64,000 nucleotides of DNA from Verrucomicrobiales bacterium (GTDB taxonomy: Bacteria > Verrucomicrobiota > Verrucomicrobiia > Verrucomicrobiales > DEV007), in contig JANQVJ010000005.1 of the NCBI GenBank assembly GCA_030730365.1, positions 1-64,000 of the forward strand, given 5' to 3'. The notes below the pieces were generated by a model. The model did not search any database. It was given only the letters and a program-made list of their open reading frames with translations, and had not been told where the DNA came from. Positions 36,354 through 44,430 of this stretch are shown here, piece after piece. Position numbers and translations under genes: made by a program. Each line of letters starts with the position of its first letter. The stretch's first letter is position 1.

Positions 36354-37283
36354 ATGATAAAGCCCATCGAAGAGATGCATATCGCCGTCCTTGCCGGCGG
36401 CCCCGGATCCGAGCGCGAGGTCTCACTGGCATCGGCGCGAGGGGTCGTCAAGGCCCTCGAGGGGAAGGTTGGCAGGGTGAGTTTTGTCGACGTCTACGGG
36501 ATTGATTTCGAGCTACCCGAAGGGACTGACCTCGGATTTAACGTGATCCATGGCACGTTCGGTGAAGATGGGGTGCTCCAGGCGGAAATGGAGCGCCGCG
36601 GGGTGGGTTATACGGGGGCGAGACGCGTCAGTTCCGAGGTAGCTTTCGACAAAGTCCTCAGCAAAAAGCGTTTTATTGAGGCGGGGGTGATCACTCCGGC
36701 CTCCGCTGTTGTCATGGTCGATGGGAGCGGCGAGCCGCCGGCATCGGTTGGTCTACCCTGCGTGGTGAAACCTCCGCGTGAGGGTTCGAGCGTCGGGGTT
36801 CATCTCGTTCACACTCTCGACGAGTGGGAGGCGGCGATCGCCGATGCTTCCAGGTATTCGCCCGACATCCTGGTCGAAGAGCTCATTACGGGGAAGGAAC
36901 TTACTGTCGGAGTGCTCGGTGACGTTGTTTTTCCGGTGATTCATATTCAGCCTCGTTCCGGATTCTACGATATTTCCAACAAATATCCCTGGATGACCGG
37001 GGCCGGTGGGACGGATTACTTTTGTCCGGCTGATCTTCCCGAGGAAGTGACCCGGGCGGTGCAGGAGCAGGCGCTCAAAGCCCATCGTGCGGTGGGCGCC
37101 GAGGTCTATTCTCGGGTTGATGTGCTCTTGCGAGGTTCGGACGCGAAACCCTTCGTCCTCGAAGTGAACACCATCCCCGGTATGACCGAAAGCAGCTTGC
37201 TTCCGAAAGCGGCAGCGGCGGCGGGAATAGATTACGCAACTCTTTGTTTGAAAATTATTAAACTTTCGCTTAATTTCAATTAA
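36354..37283 (+). CDS. ddl: D-alanine--D-alanine ligase
   Basis: This 309-residue ATP-grasp enzyme joins two D-Ala residues for the pentapeptide. The N-terminal loop is VLAGGPGSEREVSLASARG, the ATP-grasp core VVKPPREGSSVGVHLV, and the metal/active-site stretch VLEVNTIPGMTESSLLPKAAAAAG is intact. It is shorter than some Ddl enzymes but normal for bacterial type B. The stop TAA overlaps the ftsQ start (TAATG), indicating coupled translation. Confidence 0.94.
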   Translation: MIKPIEEMHIAVLAGGPGSEREVSLASARGVVKALEGKVGRVSFVDVYGIDFELPEGTDLGFNVIHGTFGEDGVLQAEMERRGVGYTGARRVSSEVAFDKVLSKKRFIEAGVITPASAVVMVDGSGEPPASVGLPCVVKPPREGSSVGVHLVHTLDEWEAAIADASRYSPDILVEELITGKELTVGVLGDVVFPVIHIQPRSGFYDISNKYPWMTGAGGTDYFCPADLPEEVTRAVQEQALKAHRAVGAEVYSRVDVLLRGSDAKPFVLEVNTIPGMTESSLLPKAAAAAGIDYATLCLKIIKLSLNFN

Positions 37284-38332
37284 TGCGAAAGAGAGTAGGG
37301 CGAACCAATCATCGGAAGTTCAAATTCAAGGAAGTTTTCTCCTCTGGGCGGGTTTCAGATGATGATGGGGGGTGGATTTACCTCGGAGAGGGGGTCGAGC
37401 CCGCAAAAGGCCCCGCGCGTAATCGGGCGAAGCGGGGGACGCTTGTGATTCGTTCTCTTGCGATCCTGTGTCTCTGCGTCACGCTTCCTCTCGGCGCCAA
37501 GTGGAGCTACGACAACGTATTCTATGAAAACGAGGAATTCGTCCTGCGTCGACTCAACATCCAGACTGACGGTGTGCTCAGTGAGTCAAGACTTTCCGAG
37601 ATAGCCAACGTAGCTGCTGGCATGAACCTGATGGAGTTGGACCTCGATGCGGTTCGAAGCCAGATCGAAAAGCTTCCTCAAGTTGAGAAAGCATCGGTGA
37701 CCCGGGAGTTGCCCGACCGGATTAATCTCATCGTTCGCGAGCGCATACCGGTGGCCTGGCTCTCCTCGCCTCCACTGGGAATACGTCCGTGGGATATGGA
37801 GAGAGGGTATCTCCTTGATTCCGAGGGGGTTTTGTTTCGGTGCCTCGACCTCAATGACGGGATGAAGTCGTTACCTGTGGTCGAGTCTTTCAAGATCACC
37901 GAGCCGGTTGAGGGCGGACGCATCGACTCCGAGGGGGTTCGTTCAGGCTTGAAGTTGATCATCAAAAGTGACCAGAGGTTTCTCGAGCAGGGTCTCAGTA
38001 TTTCCGAGGTGCGGGTGCGCGACGAGTGGGCGGTCGAGGCCGTTTACCAAAACCGCCTTCTGGTGACGTTCGGTATTTTTGACTATTCGCGCGGTATTGA
38101 AGATCTAGCACTGATTCTCAAAAAAGCGGAGGGCTCCGGACAGCAGCTTGCGACAGTGAATGTGGCGGCGATAAAGAATATCCCAGTGACTTTCGCCGGA
38201 CCGGTCGAAGTCATTGACGCAGGTGGTGCCTCGGTGGGCCCCGCCGGCGAAGCATCGACAACAAACGACGCCGCGTTTTCTTCCGGGAAAGAGCAGGAAA
38301 AACACTTGCGCTCTATTTTGAACGGAGGATAA
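37283..38332 (+). CDS. ftsQ: Cell division protein FtsQ (POTRA)
   Basis: This 349-residue protein has a basic cytoplasmic start and a single membrane helix (LVIRSLAILCLCVTLPLGA). The POTRA domain (about residues 85-155) includes FVLRRLNIQTDGVLS and EKLPQVEKASVTRELPDRINLIVRERIPVAWL. The latter contains the typical FtsQ end-of-POTRA segment. It links early and late divisome proteins on the periplasmic side. The C-terminal 40 residues are low in complexity. It lies between ddl and ftsA in the expected order. Confidence 0.85.
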   Translation: MRKRVGRTNHRKFKFKEVFSSGRVSDDDGGWIYLGEGVEPAKGPARNRAKRGTLVIRSLAILCLCVTLPLGAKWSYDNVFYENEEFVLRRLNIQTDGVLSESRLSEIANVAAGMNLMELDLDAVRSQIEKLPQVEKASVTRELPDRINLIVRERIPVAWLSSPPLGIRPWDMERGYLLDSEGVLFRCLDLNDGMKSLPVVESFKITEPVEGGRIDSEGVRSGLKLIIKSDQRFLEQGLSISEVRVRDEWAVEAVYQNRLLVTFGIFDYSRGIEDLALILKKAEGSGQQLATVNVAAIKNIPVTFAGPVEVIDAGGASVGPAGEASTTNDAAFSSGKEQEKHLRSILNGG

Positions 38333-38356
38333 GGTTCCTAGGAGATCCTGAATTTA

Positions 38357-39565
38357 ATGGCTGCCTCGAATATTTACGTTGGCTTGGAGATCGGTACTTC
38401 AAAGGTTTGCATCGTTGTCGGTGAAGTCCGCAGCGACGGGGCCATCAAAATACTAGGGGTGGGACAGCATCCGTCCGCCGGGGTGAGAAAAGGGGAGATA
38501 GTCGATCCCGAGACCGTGCAAACTTGCCTCCACGATGCTCTCATGCGTGCCGAGGAGCGGAGTGACGTTGAGGTGAACACCGTTTTTTTGGCAGTTACAG
38601 GTTCCCACATCCAGAGTCTCAACAACCGCGGCACGATCCGTGTGGCGGACGAACAGATGGAGATCACAACGGAAGATCTCGACGAGGTCAAACAGATCGC
38701 GCGCGATGTTCCTCTCCCGAAGGAAAACGGGTATATCCATTCCATCATCCAGCATTACTACGTCGATGGTCAGGACAAGATCCCGAACCCGGTTGGAATG
38801 CTCGGCCAAAAGCTTGAGGCCGATTATCACATTATTCACGGGATAAAAACGCGCATCCAGAATGCCATCAAATGCGTCCGTGAGGTCCCTCTTGAAGTGG
38901 AGGATATTGTTTTTTCGCCTGTTGCTGCTGCGCAAGTGGTCCTTAATCGTGAAGCGAAAAACGAGGGATCGCTCCTCCTTGATATTGGCGGCGGCACGAC
39001 GGATTACATCTGTTTTGTCGATGGGGCGGTCGTCGCCTCGGGATGCGTCGCGATCGGGGGGGATCACATCACTAACGATATTGCTCTGGTTCTGAAGATT
39101 CCTCTGGCCCGGGCTGAAAAGCTTAAGGTTGCACACGGGAGCGCTTCGCTCAAAGGAGTCATCGACGTCGAGATCCCGGTTGAAGGGGACTCGGGTAAGA
39201 AAGTGAGCCAGGGACTGCTCAATCAAATCATGAACGCACGGGTCACTGAACTGCTCACCGTCGTTTATGAACCGCTCGCAAAACAGGGCTATCTCGACAA
39301 GCTCGGGAAGGGGATTTTTCTCACCGGTGGTTCCAGTTTGATGAAGGGAATTGCGGATGTGACTGAAGAAATTTTTAATATACCGGTGCAAAAGGCAGGA
39401 TCAGCGTCTATGTCCGGACCCTCCGCCCTCTTTGAAAACCCCCAGTATGCCACCCCGGTGGGACTCATTCGGTATGCCCAACTACTTGATGAGCAGAGGC
39501 CTAAGAAAGGCGCGTTAAGTAAATTGGGGGAAAAGTTGGAGAAAATCTTTGGATCGGGTCGTTAA
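38357..39565 (+). CDS. ftsA: Cell division protein FtsA
   Basis: This 402-residue actin-fold ATPase tethers FtsZ to the membrane. The phosphate-1 motif is VGLEIGTSKVCIVVGE, the SHS2/1C region follows (ILGVGQHPSAGVRKG, DPETVQTCLHDAL), and phosphate-2/adenosine motifs are in SLLLDIGGGTTDYICF and FLTGGSSLMKGI. The C-terminal LSKLGEKLEKIFGSG could be the membrane-binding amphipathic helix. The start is preceded by TAGGAG at good spacing. It lies directly upstream of ftsZ. Confidence 0.94.
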   Translation: MAASNIYVGLEIGTSKVCIVVGEVRSDGAIKILGVGQHPSAGVRKGEIVDPETVQTCLHDALMRAEERSDVEVNTVFLAVTGSHIQSLNNRGTIRVADEQMEITTEDLDEVKQIARDVPLPKENGYIHSIIQHYYVDGQDKIPNPVGMLGQKLEADYHIIHGIKTRIQNAIKCVREVPLEVEDIVFSPVAAAQVVLNREAKNEGSLLLDIGGGTTDYICFVDGAVVASGCVAIGGDHITNDIALVLKIPLARAEKLKVAHGSASLKGVIDVEIPVEGDSGKKVSQGLLNQIMNARVTELLTVVYEPLAKQGYLDKLGKGIFLTGGSSLMKGIADVTEEIFNIPVQKAGSASMSGPSALFENPQYATPVGLIRYAQLLDEQRPKKGALSKLGEKLEKIFGSGR

Positions 39566-39587
39566 TCTTCGATACCTTTCTAATTGT

Positions 39588-39616
39588 TTGACAATAACGG
39601 TGCTTTAAGCAAGATA
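39588..39616 (+). promoter_or_regulatory. Candidate ftsZ promoter
   Basis: TTGACA is followed 17 bases later by AAGATA, just before the ftsZ ATG at 39625. The -35 is perfect, but the -10 is poor (two of six). A separate ftsZ promoter would be usual. Confidence 0.3.
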
Positions 39617-39624
39617 GGTGTCTA

Positions 39625-41397
39625 ATGATCGAGTATAACCAGTTAGAACAAAGCGAACTCGCGAATCTTTCCGAGTTCGGGGTAAAAGTCATCGGTGTCG
39701 GCGGAGCCGGTGCCAACGTGCTTGATCGTATGGCTTTAGAAGGGAGCGATGATGCGGAGCTTCTCACCTTGAATACGGATGTTAGGGCGCTGTCCACTTC
39801 CGTCTCTAGTGAAAAGATTCAACTCGGGGCGACTCTCCTCAAGGGGATGGGCACCGGTGGTGATCCGTCCCTCGGTAAACAGGCGGCAATCGAAGCGGTC
39901 GACGAAATTCGTAAAGCGGTTCGCGGCTGCCAGATGGTTTTTGTCTGTGTCGGCCTTGGCGGTGGCACCGGTTCGGGTGCTGCACCCGAGGTGTGCCGCA
40001 TCGCTCGTGAGGAGGGGGTCTTCCTTGTCGTGTTTGCAACGATACCCTTCTCGTTTGAGGGCGATCGTCGCATGGATCAGGCGAGGACAGCCCTTGAACA
40101 AATCGCCCGTTACGCGAACGCCGTAATTACCTTCGATAATGACCGCATGGGCGAGCTTATCGTGCCCAAGGACGGGGTGGCGCAGGCCTTTGCCGCCGCC
40201 GACAAAATCATTAGCCAGAGCATCCGTGCGACGATGAATGTGGTCTTCCGACCCGGCATCATCCGCATTGGGATGGATGATTTGCTTTCCGCGATTGCCT
40301 CCGACGATTCACGTTGCCTCTTCGGTTACGGTGTCGCCAAGGGGGATAATCGCTCCCACGAAGCTCTGGAGCAGGCTCTCAAGTGCCCGCTCCTCGATCG
40401 AGGGAAGTTACTTAACGAGGCGACTGCAGTGCTCGTTCAGGTTGCCGGTGGTGATACGATGACTCTTTTCGAGGTCCAGTTGGTGATGGAAGAGGTCGCG
40501 AAGCACGTCGGGAAACAAACGCAGATCCTTTTCGGAACAGGAACGGACAAGCGCCTCGGCAACAGTCTTACCGTAACGATTATCAGCTCCATTGCCGGTC
40601 CGAGTGCCGCCGCGATTCGCTCTGCTCAGGTCGAGGAAGTCGATGCTCCGCCGACCATTAGCCTTGGCATGCCTGCCATCGCTGAGCCGATTTATACGCA
40701 GCCCAGCAGCCCCGCATCGCAATTTGTGGAGGACGAAGCGGCTGAGGAGGCTGAGGAAACTGAGCAAACTGAAGAGGCTATGCCCGTTTCAGGAATTTTC
40801 GAAGAAGAGTCGGAGGACGATGTCTTCTCCTACGACGGGGAGGAGGAAAACGGAGACGATGCATCGGTTTTTGAACCGCTCGATGATTCAAATGACGATG
40901 ATGCTGAGCTTCCGGCATACGCCCCGGCACCGGTTCCGTCTCTGCTTAGAAGTAATGTTCCGTCTCCTGATGATTCTGAAGCCGGTGTTTCAGAGGAGGA
41001 TGACTTTCGCAACCCCATCGCCCGGGCGTTGAACTTGGATTCCGCTCAGGATGATGCCTCGGCTAATCCAGGGCAGGACACTCCTGATCTTGACCGTGTC
41101 GAGGCCGTCACCGAGTCTTCGCAGAAGATCACACTCTCCCGGTTGCTGGGCGGTGGCAACACGGGGCGTTTCCGCACCCGCGACCCGCTTGCTCCGTCGA
41201 CCGACGGACCGGTTATCCCCGCGAGTGGTTCCCGTGAGGAAGTCGAGCCTACCGAAATGTCCGAAGAGGCTCGTCAGCAGCAGGAGTTGCTCCAACTCGA
41301 GCCCGCTCCTGGAAAGGGCCGTTTCGCCAAGACTGATCCAACGATCGTAGACGGCGAAGATCTCGATGTTCCTACCTTTCTCCGGAAAAAGAAGTAA
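39625..41397 (+). CDS. ftsZ: Cell division protein FtsZ with long acidic linker
   Basis: This 590-residue tubulin-like GTPase forms the division ring. The GTPase domain has the nucleotide loop VIGVGGAGANVLDRM, the tubulin signature GLGGGTGSGAAPEV and a core ending at about residue 325. A very acidic linker of about 230 residues (rich in E and D, e.g. EEAEETEQTEEAM) leads to a C-terminal conserved peptide, EDLDVPTFLRKKK. The T7 loop, normally L-I-N-V-D-F-A-D, reads RPGIIRIGMDDLL, so the usual Asn and first catalytic Asp are Arg and Gly while the last Asp stays. It is the final gene of the cell-wall/division block. Confidence 0.93.
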   Translation: MIEYNQLEQSELANLSEFGVKVIGVGGAGANVLDRMALEGSDDAELLTLNTDVRALSTSVSSEKIQLGATLLKGMGTGGDPSLGKQAAIEAVDEIRKAVRGCQMVFVCVGLGGGTGSGAAPEVCRIAREEGVFLVVFATIPFSFEGDRRMDQARTALEQIARYANAVITFDNDRMGELIVPKDGVAQAFAAADKIISQSIRATMNVVFRPGIIRIGMDDLLSAIASDDSRCLFGYGVAKGDNRSHEALEQALKCPLLDRGKLLNEATAVLVQVAGGDTMTLFEVQLVMEEVAKHVGKQTQILFGTGTDKRLGNSLTVTIISSIAGPSAAAIRSAQVEEVDAPPTISLGMPAIAEPIYTQPSSPASQFVEDEAAEEAEETEQTEEAMPVSGIFEEESEDDVFSYDGEEENGDDASVFEPLDDSNDDDAELPAYAPAPVPSLLRSNVPSPDDSEAGVSEEDDFRNPIARALNLDSAQDDASANPGQDTPDLDRVEAVTESSQKITLSRLLGGGNTGRFRTRDPLAPSTDGPVIPASGSREEVEPTEMSEEARQQQELLQLEPAPGKGRFAKTDPTIVDGEDLDVPTFLRKKK

Positions 41398-41411
41398 GGA
41401 CCTGTTTTTAG

Positions 41412-41450
41412 AAAAGCCCCGAAGAGCCCCGGTTTTTCGGGGCTTTTTTG
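41412..41450 (+). terminator. Rho-independent terminator after ftsZ
   Basis: AAAAGCCCCGAA pairs with TTCGGGGCTTTT around GAGCCCCGGTTT, followed by TTTTTTG. It is a strong stem about 15 bases after the stop and ends the division operon. Confidence 0.85.
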
Positions 41451-41600
41451 CGTTCACCATTCGGGAATCCAGTTCAGGCGGACTCTGAACTGGAACGGAC
41501 TCTGGACTGGAAAGGACCGGCGGCGACCGCGTCCTTCTTTAGACTGCTTCTCTAATGGAGAATTGGGCTAAGGGCATCTTTAGCTTGATCCGGTGGCTTG

Positions 41601-42209
41601 TCAGTCAGCTCCGGTTCCGTCCGGACTGTTGAGGAAGTCGCTCGCGAGCGCGATGAGATCTTCGCCAATACTGAGGTAGCGGTCGCGGTATTCACTCACC
41701 GCATTCCCGTGGCTGTCGAGGAAACGTTCAATCCCGCTGCCGGCCCGGCTCTCGCTCCGAGCCCACTGGAGAAACTCAGCGACACAGCGATGCTTCGAAC
41801 CAGCCCCGATCGCGTTCAGCGTGTCGCGGAATCGGGTTGCATTGTCCCAATCAAGTTCAGAGATGAGAAACTCCACCCCCACTTCGCGAATGCCGGAGTC
41901 AATCTCCTGCAATTCTTCGATCTTCAAATCGCGCGGATTGAAAGGGGCGCAGGAGACCAGTTCCTCGATGAGATCCTCCCGTGAGCGAATCTGCTTCAGT
42001 TTTTTCCCAGGAATGAAGCGCTCGCTGTCGGCGCCGTTGTCGAGGAGGAAGTTGATGATGGGGCGATTGCGGTTAACAATCGCAAGAAAGAGCGGGGCAC
42101 CTGAGCGAAAGTTGACGTCGGCTCCATCTTCGAGAGCCTCTCTCGCATCGTCGAGGGATCCAACGGTAGAAGCGAGTTCGAGGGTGCGGCTCGCGATGGG
42201 ATCAGTCAT
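41601..42209 (-). CDS. Ankyrin-repeat protein
   Basis: This 202-residue protein is made of one to two clear ankyrin-type units near the N-terminus (ALEDGADVNFRSGAPLFLAIVNRNRP and IINFLLDNGADSERFIPGKK), then a helical region. It has no signal peptide or membrane helix. Ankyrin repeats bind proteins. The partner is unknown. It faces ftsZ and the strong terminator, and stands apart from its upstream neighbour by 122 bases. Length with the ATG at 42209 is ordinary. Confidence 0.7.
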   Translation of the reverse strand: MTDPIASRTLELASTVGSLDDAREALEDGADVNFRSGAPLFLAIVNRNRPIINFLLDNGADSERFIPGKKLKQIRSREDLIEELVSCAPFNPRDLKIEELQEIDSGIREVGVEFLISELDWDNATRFRDTLNAIGAGSKHRCVAEFLQWARSESRAGSGIERFLDSHGNAVSEYRDRYLSIGEDLIALASDFLNSPDGTGAD

Positions 42210-42331
42210 GCAAAAATCGGGTGAAATATTGATTCTTTTAAATATGGGTAACTCAAGAATTTTAACATCTTAAAATCTTAATGGCAAATGCGGAAAATAC
42301 AGAGAGTTCAAAAGGGTGGAACCCTCAGCCC

Positions 42332-42964
42332 TCAGCCATTTGCTACTGAGGCGGCCTCCCGATACCGGAGGAGCCCCTGAACGATCTCCTCAGCCAGAAT
42401 CTGGCGGAACCATTCCGCTCCGCAGCGTTGGTTCTCCCAGCGATTCGAAATAAACCCGCACTCGATAAGAATGCCCGTTGCCTTTGTTAGTTCGAGTACT
42501 TTGAGTCTTTCGGGGCGAAATCCTCGATTTCGAGTGACGAGTCGGCGACCGAGTTCGCTCTGAACATAGCTGGCCAGTTCGCGACCCGTCTCACTGCCGG
42601 GCCAGTAGAGCGTCTCGGTTCCGCTGATGCTGCGATCGCTGTGAGCGTTAAAATGCAGACTCACCAGGATCGTCTCGGGAGAGGCGTTCACGATGCGGGC
42701 TCTCTCCTCGAATTCTACAAAATCGTCGGTTCGACGGGTCAGGTCGACACTGATTCCCTTGCCGACGAGGATTTTTTCAACCCGTTGCGCGAGATCGAGT
42801 GTGAGATGTTTCTCGACCAGTCCGAAACCCGAGGAGCCGGGGTCTCTGCCGCCGTGTCCTGGATCGAGGACGACACGGGTGAATTTCTCACCGGCTTCGA
42901 GGGAGCTAGCCCAAACTAAACCCGAGACAAGGATGGCAGAAATAATGGAAAATCCGAGGCGCAT
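42332..42964 (-). CDS. N-acetylmuramoyl-L-alanine amidase (Amidase_3)
   Basis: This 210-residue exported enzyme cuts the bond between MurNAc and the stem peptide. The N-terminal signal (SIISAILVSGLVWASSLEA) is followed by VVLDPGHGGRDPGSSG (zinc His), the catalytic acid in LVEKHLTLDLAQ, LVSLHFNAHSD (zinc His) and ILIECGFISNRWE (catalytic Glu). These are the AmiC-type motifs. It lacks an AMIN or peptidoglycan-binding extension, so it is a compact single-domain form. It probably acts in daughter-cell separation or wall recycling. Confidence 0.9.
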   Translation of the reverse strand: MRLGFSIISAILVSGLVWASSLEAGEKFTRVVLDPGHGGRDPGSSGFGLVEKHLTLDLAQRVEKILVGKGISVDLTRRTDDFVEFEERARIVNASPETILVSLHFNAHSDRSISGTETLYWPGSETGRELASYVQSELGRRLVTRNRGFRPERLKVLELTKATGILIECGFISNRWENQRCGAEWFRQILAEEIVQGLLRYREAASVANG

Positions 42965-43032
42965 CGAAGTTCAGAGTAGACACGGTTTATGCATCTGTCG
43001 AGAAACTGTTAACCATTCTTAAATAAATTTAC

Positions 43033-43668
43033 TTACACTTTGATGCCTTTCATTCCGAACCACCGGATGATAACGGTCAGCGCACAGCCGAAGATGATGA
43101 CCCAGAGGGCGATTTGCGGAATGGAGGTGGTGAAGTGGTCGCTCGGCACTTCGATGATCATGAGGATGGAGGTGAGGGAGAGGAGCACAAGTCGGTGGAT
43201 CCGAGTCATCGGGCCGGAAGAAGCGGATTTACGCCCGGCTCCACGGGAGAAGGCGATCGAGCGAATGTAGGCGGAAAAGATCGCGAGGAGTGCGGCGGCG
43301 AGCCCCAGCCAGGGACTGGACTGAATTGCGAATCCTAAGCCGATGAGAGTCACCGCATCCGAGACTCGTTCGGGTAACTCGTTGAAAAAAATTTCTTCGA
43401 GCGATTGCCGTGTCGAGCTTGGCTGGAGCATGCGATCGAGCCGGATGCAGAGCATGCGCAGCACGCAGAAGGTGAGACCAAGGCTCCAGAAAAGGACGGG
43501 GTGGATCGATTCGCCCGTCGCCATGAACGAAACCCCTGCGAGAATGCCGAGCAGCATTCCGATAATCGCGACCGCTTCGCTGCTGATCCCCATTCCCATG
43601 AGGAGTAGGGTGAAGCGTCGGGTTAACTGGAGGCGGCGGCGGGATTTGGTCCTGGAGAGTTCGGTCAT
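43033..43668 (-). CDS. CDP-alcohol phosphatidyltransferase-like protein, motif degraded
   Basis: This 211-residue protein with about six hydrophobic helices resembles the CDP-OH family in layout: FTLLLMGMGISSEAVAIIGMLLGILAGVSF and the later FNELPERVSDAVTLIG correspond to the usual spacing. The expected D-x2-DG-x2-AR...G-x3-D-x3-D motif is not intact: the first part reads IRLDRMLQPSS and the second NELPERVSD, so key Gly, Ala-Arg and Asp positions are changed. Either the enzyme is inactive or it binds a different substrate. It is oriented like the amidase and divergent from the sigma factor gene. Confidence 0.55.
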   Translation of the reverse strand: MTELSRTKSRRRLQLTRRFTLLLMGMGISSEAVAIIGMLLGILAGVSFMATGESIHPVLFWSLGLTFCVLRMLCIRLDRMLQPSSTRQSLEEIFFNELPERVSDAVTLIGLGFAIQSSPWLGLAAALLAIFSAYIRSIAFSRGAGRKSASSGPMTRIHRLVLLSLTSILMIIEVPSDHFTTSIPQIALWVIIFGCALTVIIRWFGMKGIKV

Positions 43669-43787
43669 TGGGAACGAAGAAGAAAAAGAAAGTGGCGCGG
43701 CGAGGATGAAACATTCGCGTCTTGCCGGGGTTGAGTTTACTTGTTATTGCAGATTTTGATTCAGGAATTTCCGGATAAATCCCCTAT

Positions 43788-44411
43788 ATGATCCATTTTG
43801 ACCCGACGCCTCCATCCCAAGATGAAGTGGCGGGCAGGCTTGAGAGTAATGAGCGCGACGTGGAGCTGATGGGAAAAGTTGGCGCGGGGGATATTCGTGC
43901 CTTTGAGGAACTGGTCGAGCGGCACCAGCGCGCGGTCATCGGTACGGTCGCCAAAATGCTTGGAAATGCCTCTGATGCTGAAGATATTGCTCAGCAGGTC
44001 TTTGTGCGAATCTGGAAGTCGGCCGTCCGATATGAGGCGCAGGCGAAATTCACCACCTGGCTCTTCACTATTACCCGTAATCTCGTTTTCAACGAGGTGC
44101 GCCGACGCCAGCGTAAACCGACCGTATCGGTCGATGAACGGGAAGAGACGACTCATCGCACCGTCGAGGATCTCCAGGCGGTCTCGCCTGACGACGAGAT
44201 GTTGCAGACCGAACTCGAGGAGGCAATCGACCGCGCCATTCAGGGGCTCCCCGATAAGCAGCGCATGGCCGTTGTTCTCCGCCGCTATGAGGAGATGCCC
44301 TACGAAGAGATCGCCGCGGTTCTGGAGATGTCCATCCCCGCGGTAAAGAGTCTCCTCTTCCGGGCACGGGCTCACTTGAAAGAGGCACTCCAGCGTTATC
44401 TTGACGCTTGA
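43788..44411 (+). CDS. ECF-type RNA polymerase sigma factor
   Basis: This 207-residue sigma-70 relative has region 2 (FEELVERHQRAVIGTVAKMLGNASDAEDIAQQVFVRIWK) with the -10 recognition helix, and region 4 (LEEAIDRAIQGLPDKQRMAVVLRRYEEMPYEEIAAVLEMSIPAVKSLLFRARA) for the -35 element. The linker is charged. No anti-sigma gene lies beside it. It may be constitutively present or controlled elsewhere. The long minus-strand ORF over it is a shadow. Confidence 0.9.
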   Translation: MIHFDPTPPSQDEVAGRLESNERDVELMGKVGAGDIRAFEELVERHQRAVIGTVAKMLGNASDAEDIAQQVFVRIWKSAVRYEAQAKFTTWLFTITRNLVFNEVRRRQRKPTVSVDEREETTHRTVEDLQAVSPDDEMLQTELEEAIDRAIQGLPDKQRMAVVLRRYEEMPYEEIAAVLEMSIPAVKSLLFRARAHLKEALQRYLDA

Positions 44412-44430
44412 GGCAATTTCACGATCCAAT

